Of a DNA stretch of 64,000 bases, positions 58,569 to 64,000 are shown piece after piece. Under the pieces are notes generated by a model, which was not told the DNA's origin, ran no database searches, and worked only from the letters and a program-made list of their open reading frames with translations. Made by a program: the position numbers and the translations under genes. Origin of the DNA: Streptomyces celluloflavus (lineage in GTDB: Bacteria > Actinomycetota > Actinomycetes > Streptomycetales > Streptomycetaceae); assembly GCA_000720995.1 (NCBI GenBank), contig JOEL01000008.1:62001-126000 (forward strand), given 5' to 3'. How positions within the stretch are numbered: the first letter of the stretch is position 1; each line of letters opens with the position of its first letter.

Positions 58569-58610
58569 CGCCGGCCCGGCCACCGCGGGGTACGCGGGGC
58601 CGGGCCGGCG
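58569..58610. terminator. Terminator between luxR-type gene and radical SAM gene
   Basis: A 13-bp stem CGCCGGCCCGGCC / GGCCGGGCCGGCG with a 16-base loop lies between the two convergent stops; it can serve both directions. Confidence 0.75.
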
Positions 58611-58626
58611 GGGCTTGCGGGTGGCG

Positions 58627-60552
58627 CTACTTGACGACCGTCAGCGGCAGGAGCTTCTTGCCCGTCGGCCCGATCTGGATGTCGAGGTCGAGCTGGGGGC
58701 AGACCCCGCAGTCGAAGCACGGGGTCCAGCGGCAGTCCTCGACCTCGGTCTCGTCGAGGGCATCCTGCCAGTCCTCCCAGAGCCAGTCCTTGTCGAGACC
58801 GGAGTCCAGGTGGTCCCAGGGCAGGACCTCCTCGTAGGTGCGCTCGCGGGTGGTGTACCAGGCGACGTCCACGCCCTGGGCGGGCAGCGTCTCCTCGGCG
58901 GCCTTCATCCAGCGGTCGTAGCTGAAGTGCTCGCGCCAGCCGTCGAACCGGCCGCCGCCCTCGTAGACCGCGCGGATGACGGCGCCGACACGGCGGTCGC
59001 CGCGCGAGAGGAGGCCCTCGACGATGCCCGGCTTGCCGTCGTGGTAGCGGAAGCCGATGGAGCGGCCGTACTTCTTGTCACCGCGGATCTTGTCCCGCAG
59101 CTTCGTCAGCCGGGCGTCGGTCTCCTCGGCGGAGAGCTGCGGCGCCCACTGGAAGGGGGTGTGCGGTTTGGGCACGAAACCGCCGATGGAGACCGTGCAG
59201 CGGATGTCGTTCTGCCCGGAGACCTTGCGGCCCTCGGCGATGACGTTGACCGCCATGTCGCCGATCTGGAGCACGTCCTCGTCGGTCTCGGTCGGCAGCC
59301 CGCACATGAAGTAGAGCTTCACCTGCCGCCAGCCGTTGCCGTAGGCGGTGGAGACGGTCCTGATCAGGTCCTCTTCGGAGACCATCTTGTTGATGACCTT
59401 GCGGATCCGCTCGCTGCCGCCCTCGGGCGCGAAGGTGAGGCCGGAGCGACGGCCGTTGCGCGTCAGCTCGTTGGCAAGATCGATGTTGAAGGCGTCGACG
59501 CGGGTCGACGGCAGCGACAGCCCGATCTTGTCTTCCTCGTACCGGTCGGCGAGCCCCTTGGCGACGTCGCCGATCTCGGTGTGGTCCGCGGAGGACAGCG
59601 ACAACAGGCCGACCTCCTCGAATCCCGTGGCCTTCAGCCCCTTCTCCACCATCTCGCCGATGCCGGTGATGCTTCGCTCCCGTACGGGACGCGTGATCAT
59701 GCCGGCCTGGCAGAAACGGCAGCCGCGGGTGCAGCCACGGAAGATCTCGACCGACATCCGCTCATGGACGGTCTCGGCCAGGGGGACGAGCGGCTGCTTG
59801 GGGTAGGGCCACTCGTCCAGGTCCATGACGGTGTGCTTGGACACCCGCCACGGGACGCCGGAGCGGTTCGGCACGACGCGGGCGATCCGCCCGTCGGCCA
59901 GGTACTCGACGTCGTAGAACTTGGGGACGTACACGCCGCCGGTCTTCGCGAGCCGGAACAGCAGCTCATCGCGTCCGCCGGGCCGGCCCTCGGCCTTCCA
60001 GGCGCGGACGATGTCGGTGATCTCCAGCACCGCCTGCTCGCCGTCGCCGACGACCGCGCAGTCCAGGAAGTCCGCGATCGGCTCGGGGTTGAAGGCGGCG
60101 TGGCCGCCGGCGAGCACGATCGGGTCGTCGAGGGTGCGGTCCGCCGCGAGGAGCGGGATACCCGCCAGGTCGAGGGCGGTGAGCATGTTGGTGTAGCCGA
60201 GTTCGGTGGAGAAGCTCAGCCCGAAGACGTCGAACGCGCGGACGGGCCGGTGGCCGTCCACGGTGAACTGCGGTACGTGGTGCTCGCGCATCAGCGCTTC
60301 GAGGTCCGGCCACACGCTGTAGGTGCGCTCGGCGAGCACGCCCTCGCGTTCGTTGAGCACCTCGTAGAGGATCATGACGCCCTGGTTGGGCAGTCCGACC
60401 TCGTACGCGTCGGGGTACATGAGCGACCAGCGGACATCGCAGCTCTCCCACGGCTTGACCGTGGAGTTGAGCTCTCCGCCGACGTACTGGATGGGCTTCT
60501 GCACATGCGGGAGCAGAGCTTCGAGCTGCGGGAAGACCGACTCGGCAGACAT
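58627..60552 (-). CDS. TIGR03960 family B12-binding radical SAM protein
   Basis: A 641-residue protein. The N-terminal third resembles a B12-binding domain (PDAYEVGLPNQGVMILYEVLN, VLAGGHAAFNPEP). The radical SAM core has FRGCTRGCRFCQAG near residue 270 with the Cx3Cx2C cluster, and continues with FAPEGGSERIRKVINK and YFMCGLPTETDED. The C-terminus adds a second cysteine group CFDCGVC. The family is paired with TIGR03936, encoded at 54341, but here the pair is split by the plus-strand amidohydrolase/LuxR genes. GAAGG lies 7 bases before the ATG at 60552. Confidence 0.92.
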   Translation of the reverse strand: MSAESVFPQLEALLPHVQKPIQYVGGELNSTVKPWESCDVRWSLMYPDAYEVGLPNQGVMILYEVLNEREGVLAERTYSVWPDLEALMREHHVPQFTVDGHRPVRAFDVFGLSFSTELGYTNMLTALDLAGIPLLAADRTLDDPIVLAGGHAAFNPEPIADFLDCAVVGDGEQAVLEITDIVRAWKAEGRPGGRDELLFRLAKTGGVYVPKFYDVEYLADGRIARVVPNRSGVPWRVSKHTVMDLDEWPYPKQPLVPLAETVHERMSVEIFRGCTRGCRFCQAGMITRPVRERSITGIGEMVEKGLKATGFEEVGLLSLSSADHTEIGDVAKGLADRYEEDKIGLSLPSTRVDAFNIDLANELTRNGRRSGLTFAPEGGSERIRKVINKMVSEEDLIRTVSTAYGNGWRQVKLYFMCGLPTETDEDVLQIGDMAVNVIAEGRKVSGQNDIRCTVSIGGFVPKPHTPFQWAPQLSAEETDARLTKLRDKIRGDKKYGRSIGFRYHDGKPGIVEGLLSRGDRRVGAVIRAVYEGGGRFDGWREHFSYDRWMKAAEETLPAQGVDVAWYTTRERTYEEVLPWDHLDSGLDKDWLWEDWQDALDETEVEDCRWTPCFDCGVCPQLDLDIQIGPTGKKLLPLTVVK

Positions 60553-60715
60553 CTCCGGACCTTCGTGAGCTGGCAGGGGGCGACTCCCCAGCGTAACCCG
60601 GTGGCGGGCCGCCGCTCGCCCGGCTCCCGGCGCACCCCGCCCGCGCCGCACACCACCGCGGCCCCGGACCGGCGGGGCCGGCGCGCACCGGCGGGCGGCC
60701 GGGCCACCCGCACGG

Positions 60716-62347
60716 TCACGCCCCGGACCGGGCGCGCAGCCCGGCGGGGGACACCTGTCGCCACACGTCCGGCAACTCCCGCTCCCGGTCCGCCGCGCGG
60801 GCCTCCTCGCGCCCGTACAGCAGCCCGAAGGTGAAGCCGGCCTCGCCCGCGCGGTGCGCCTGGACCGCCAGCTCACGCAGCGCCGCGCGCGCCACCACGC
60901 TGTCCTGGTGGTCGCCCAGCACCTGCTGCACCCGCTTGGTGCGCCGGACGAACGTCTCCGCCGGGCGGCCCAGGGCCGGGACGGCGGCCTCCGCCGCGTA
61001 CCGGGTCCGCTTGGCCGCCTTGCGGGCGCTGTGCAGCGCCTGGTCCCGTACCGGCCCGGCCGGCGCCGCCAGCGCGGCCGTCACCCGGCCGGCCAGCCGC
61101 CGGTAGTCCTTGCGCACGGCCCGCGCCAGCGTCTCGGGCGCGGGCCGGGCGGCGGCCTTCAGCAGCGGCGGATCGCCCACCAGCACGTCGAGCGCCTCCA
61201 GGAGCGCCAGATACCGGGCGCCGTCGAGCGTGGCGAGCACCTCCCGCCGCGCGCCGCGGTGCGAGCGCCGCGACCAGCCGCGCAGCCGGGCGGCCACCGG
61301 GCCGAGCCGCAGCGGCCGGGGCAGCTCCGCCAGCCCGGCACGCAGCCGCGCGGCCAGCACCTCCCGGTCCCGGGCCACCCCCAACTCTCCAGCCAGCCAC
61401 CGGAGTTCGACTCCCAGGGGGTCGGTGACGGTACGGTCGAGCACCTTCGCGTAGGAGCGGAACGCGCTGCGCAGCCGACGGGTGGCGACCCGCATCCGGT
61501 GTACGGAGTCGGGCAGCTCGCGCCGCACGGCCGGGTCCAACTCGACGATCACCCGGACCTGTTCGCGGACGTACCGGAGGACGATGTCGCCCGCGGTGCC
61601 GGCGGCCCCGTCCCGCCCCGGGCCGCCCGCGGCGCGCCCGGCCTTTCCGCCGCCGGGGGCGCGGTCGGCGTCGCCGGACCCGCCCGCGGTCTCGGTCTCG
61701 GTCTCGGCCAGCGCCCGCGCCAGTTTCGACGCCGCCCCGGCGGGCCGGATTCCCGCCGCGGCGAGCGCCCGGCCGACCGCGTCCAGGAGGGCCGCGCCGC
61801 CCTCGCCCGCCCCGGCCAGCTCCACCTCGATCTCGCACCAGCGGGCCTGCGCGGGCCCCCCGCCCCGCTTCGCGGGAGCCGGTGCGGCGCGCTGTGCCCG
61901 TACCGCGTCCACCGCCACCTCGGCGAGCGGCGCTCCGGCGGCGTCCTGGAGCACCCGGACCGTACGCCGCGTCCGCAGGCGTACGACGGGCACCAGCTCC
62001 CGGCCGAGCACCCGCGCGCGGACGAGGGCCGTCAGCTCCGGGGGCGGCGTATCGGACAGCGGCGCCCGCACCTCGTCCCGTGTCCGCCCCGGCTCCGTCC
62101 CGGCCCCCTCCTCGGGCGCGACCGGCAGTTTCAGATGCCAGCCCGCGTCCCGGCCGCCGGTGCGGCGCCGCAGCGTGATCCCGGCACCGGCGAGGCGCTG
62201 GTCGGCGGTGTCGTAGTACACGGCGTCCAGGTGCTCGACACCCCGCGCCACCACGGCCGCGACCCGGTCCACACCGGTCAGGTCGGGCAGCCGGGTCTCG
62301 TCGGTCGCCGCGTATTTCCGCTCGATCTCGCGCACGATGTCCGCCAT
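60716..62347 (-). CDS. CYTH and CHAD domain protein
   Basis: A 543-residue protein. The N-terminal CYTH domain (residues 1-200) begins with the signature EIERKY and keeps LRRRTGGRDAGWHLKLP; such domains bind or hydrolyse triphosphates such as polyphosphate. The C-terminal CHAD domain (about 255-525) is helical and rich in conserved basic residues (VHRMRVATRRLRSAFRSY, ARKAAKRTRYAAE). CHAD domains bind polyphosphate. Together this suggests inorganic polyphosphate binding or cleavage. A Gly/Arg-rich linker joins the domains. Common beside rodA in Streptomyces. Confidence 0.92.
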   Translation of the reverse strand: MADIVREIERKYAATDETRLPDLTGVDRVAAVVARGVEHLDAVYYDTADQRLAGAGITLRRRTGGRDAGWHLKLPVAPEEGAGTEPGRTRDEVRAPLSDTPPPELTALVRARVLGRELVPVVRLRTRRTVRVLQDAAGAPLAEVAVDAVRAQRAAPAPAKRGGGPAQARWCEIEVELAGAGEGGAALLDAVGRALAAAGIRPAGAASKLARALAETETETAGGSGDADRAPGGGKAGRAAGGPGRDGAAGTAGDIVLRYVREQVRVIVELDPAVRRELPDSVHRMRVATRRLRSAFRSYAKVLDRTVTDPLGVELRWLAGELGVARDREVLAARLRAGLAELPRPLRLGPVAARLRGWSRRSHRGARREVLATLDGARYLALLEALDVLVGDPPLLKAAARPAPETLARAVRKDYRRLAGRVTAALAAPAGPVRDQALHSARKAAKRTRYAAEAAVPALGRPAETFVRRTKRVQQVLGDHQDSVVARAALRELAVQAHRAGEAGFTFGLLYGREEARAADRERELPDVWRQVSPAGLRARSGA

Positions 62348-62886
62348 ATCTCGAATCTAGTCGCGGGGCGGGCACGGAGGCGGGCCCCGCGCCCACCCAT
62401 CCGGGGACCGGCCTGCGGGGCCCTGTTTCCCTGGCGGAGCGGCCGGGGAGAGCGGAGTGGCGCGGAGGCGGCGCGGCACGGAGCGCGGCGTGGCACGGAG
62501 CGCGGTGTGGCGGCCGACGGGGAATCCGCGGGCGGCTCCCGGGAGATCACATGTCCGGGCGGCCGGGCCACGCCTGTGACACGAGGCGACTTACGGTGCG
62601 CGACCCGCCGCCCACGAACGGTGGCGTCCGGCGCACACACGAACCCGCCCGGGGAGAGGCACCCGTGCACCCCCGCACCACGGCCGTCGCCCGGCGCGCC
62701 CCGCTTTTGCGCACGTCCCGCGCCGGTTCCCGACCGCCGGGCACGGTCCGCGCATCAGCGTCCAGGGCGCGGCCCCGACGGCCGTCCCGCCCCCGTCCGT
62801 GCGTCCGCCCGCGCCGCGCGCCTCTTCACCCGCCTCGCCGCCGACCGGGGCACCACGCACGCAAGCCCGCCGCACCCCGCCGTACA
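62348..62886. other. Intergenic region between the CYTH-CHAD gene and rodA
   Basis: About 540 bases with no supported gene. There is a repeated GCGCGGCACGGAGCGCGG-like element (CGGCACGGAGCGCGG, CGTGGCACGGAGCGCGG) at about 62465-62515. The open frames on both strands are Arg/Pro-rich and lack ribosome sites. No promoter for the CYTH-CHAD gene is clear. Confidence 0.4.
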
Positions 62887-62910
62887 GGCGCCCCGGGCCC
62901 CCGGGGCGCC
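62887..62910 (-). terminator. rodA terminator
   Basis: The stem GGCGCCCCGG / CCGGGGCGCC (10 bp, 4-base loop) starts only 2 bases past the rodA stop, so little 3' untranslated RNA remains. Confidence 0.7.
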
Positions 62911-62912
62911 CC

Positions 62913-64000
62913 TCACCGCGCGGCCGACACCGGCCGCTGCGCCCGGATCGACTGCAACAGACCGATCGCGATCCAGACGGCGAACATGGAGGTGCCGCCG
63001 TAGGAGACGAACGGCAGGGGGAGGCCGGTGACGGGCATGATGCCGAGGGTCATGCCGATGTTCTCGAACGCCTGGAAGGCGAACCAGGCGACGATGCCGG
63101 CGGCGACGATGGTGCCGTAGAGCTCGGTGGTCTCGCGGGCGATACGGCAGGCGCGCCACAGCACGACGCCGAGCAGGACGATGATCAGTCCCGCGCCCAG
63201 GAAGCCGAGTTCCTCGCCCGCGACGGTGAAGATGAAGTCCGTCTGCTGTTCGGGGACGAACTGGCCGGTGGTCTGGCTGCCGCGGAAGAGCCCGGAGCCG
63301 GTCAGCCCGCCGCCGCCGATCGCGATACGGGCCTGGTTGGTGTTGTAGCCGACGCCGGCCGGATCGAGGCTCGGGTTGGCGAAGGCGGCGAAGCGGGCGA
63401 TCTGGTACTCGTCGAGCAGGCCGAACTGCCAGATGGCGAGGCAGCCCACGACGCCGGTGCCCAGCAGCCCCAGGATCCAGCGGTTGGAGGCGCCGGACGC
63501 CATCAGCACGCCGAGGACGATGGCGCCGAGCACCATCACCGAGCCGAGGTCGGGCATCAGGAGGATGACGGCGACGGGGATGGCCGCGAGGCCGAGCGCC
63601 TGGACGACCGTGCGGTGGTCGGGGTGCGGGCGGTCGCCCGCGTCGACCCGGGCCGCCAGGATCATCGCCATGCCGAGGGTGATGGTGATCTTGGTGAACT
63701 CGGCGGGCTGGAGCGAGAAACCGCCCGGGATCGCCAGCCAGGACCGCGAACCGTTGATGGTGGAGCCCAGCGGCGTCAGCACCAGCAGGGCGAGGACGAC
63801 CGCGAGACCGAACAGGACCGGGACGGCGCCGCGCAGCGTGCGGTGGCCGAGCCAGATCGTGAGCGCGGCCAGCGCCAGCCCGATGCCGGTGTTGAGCAGA
63901 TGGCGCAGGAAGAAGAAGTACGGTTCGCCGTGGTTGAGTTCGGTGCGGTTGCGGGTGGCGGAGTGGACGAGCACCGCACCGATGAGCGAGAGCGCCGCGC
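62913..64000 (-). CDS. rodA: RodA/FtsW-type SEDS peptidoglycan polymerase (5' part beyond window)
   Basis: About 362 residues of the C-terminal part are present; the frame is open to the window edge (AALSLIGAVLVHSATRN). SEDS motifs are intact: NGSRSWLAIPGGFSLQPAEFTKI, the ARFAAFANPSLDP loop, QTDFIFTVAGEELGF and GLPLPFVSYGGTSM. At least eight helices are visible. RodA works with a class B penicillin-binding protein in lateral wall growth; in Streptomyces it takes part in spore wall and hyphal wall synthesis. The partner pbp and mre genes would be expected just upstream, outside the window. Called RodA over FtsW from gene context and sequence feel. Confidence 0.92.
   Translation of the reverse strand, partial: AALSLIGAVLVHSATRNRTELNHGEPYFFFLRHLLNTGIGLALAALTIWLGHRTLRGAVPVLFGLAVVLALLVLTPLGSTINGSRSWLAIPGGFSLQPAEFTKITITLGMAMILAARVDAGDRPHPDHRTVVQALGLAAIPVAVILLMPDLGSVMVLGAIVLGVLMASGASNRWILGLLGTGVVGCLAIWQFGLLDEYQIARFAAFANPSLDPAGVGYNTNQARIAIGGGGLTGSGLFRGSQTTGQFVPEQQTDFIFTVAGEELGFLGAGLIIVLLGVVLWRACRIARETTELYGTIVAAGIVAWFAFQAFENIGMTLGIMPVTGLPLPFVSYGGTSMFAVWIAIGLLQSIRAQRPVSAAR

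Noticed and set aside
62551-63003. Plus-strand Arg/Pro-rich ORF running into rodA
   Set aside because: Overlaps rodA antisense and lacks domain features; typical high-GC shadow.

Overview
The window is high-GC actinobacterial chromosome, almost certainly from a Streptomyces or a close relative. The evidence is strong GC bias with dense shadow frames, frequent GTG starts, an alanine-rich RNase E, and a gene order (hemW, lepA, rpsT, holA, comEA/comEC, leuS, rsfS, nadD, proA, proB, obg, rpmA, rplU, rne, radical-SAM pair, rodA) that I recognise as a Streptomyces core block. Most of the window is vertically inherited housekeeping sequence, mostly on the minus strand. Shorter accessory insertions sit between the core genes.

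Layout. 1-9.5 kb: end of a metallo-beta-lactamase-fold gene, a DUF3097 gene, hemW, a SpoIIE-type phosphatase, a fadD-type acyl-CoA synthetase, lepA and rpsT. 9.6-17.1 kb: a proline-rich membrane protein, holA and a small acidic protein, then an accessory patch holding an arylamine N-acetyltransferase, a frameshifted Rrf2 regulator, an MFS exporter and its ArsR repressor. This patch carries minisatellites and a degenerate duplicated sequence. 17.1-27.3 kb: comEC and comEA (overlapping), degV, a coiled-coil membrane protein, and leuS with a leader peptide and attenuator. 27.4-34.3 kb: a secreted S53 peptidase, two identical tRNA-Ala(GGC) genes flanking a GT87 glycosyltransferase, a multicopper oxidase, and two zinc-ribbon proteins.

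34.3-45.2 kb: histidine phosphatase, rsfS, an LCP-like protein, nadD, two tiny membrane proteins, an M48 peptidase, two paralogous membrane proteins, proA, a small conserved gene and proB. 45.6-55.2 kb: a CDP-glycerol glycerophosphotransferase-like membrane protein convergent with obg-rpmA-rplU, then rne and a TIGR03936 protein. 55.2-64 kb: a plus-strand amidohydrolase/LuxR pair that appears to have been inserted into the radical-SAM operon, leaving a 3' gene remnant; then the TIGR03960 radical-SAM protein, a CYTH-CHAD protein and the 3' part of rodA.

How they work together. The core supports translation and ribosome biogenesis (lepA, rpsT, rpmA, rplU, obg, rsfS, leuS), RNA decay (rne), replication (holA), NAD and proline synthesis, and cell-wall growth (LCP-like, RodA, TagF-like). 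The clearest regulatory content is the leuS leader peptide with terminator, a structured rplU leader with a strong promoter, tandem palindromes at the arsR-MFS operon, and a palindrome in front of fadD. I found no CRISPR array, no transposase and no large biosynthetic cluster. I do not see an obviously novel multi-gene system. The most unusual items are the leuS attenuator, two probable CTG start codons, and the decayed genes at the insertion boundaries.
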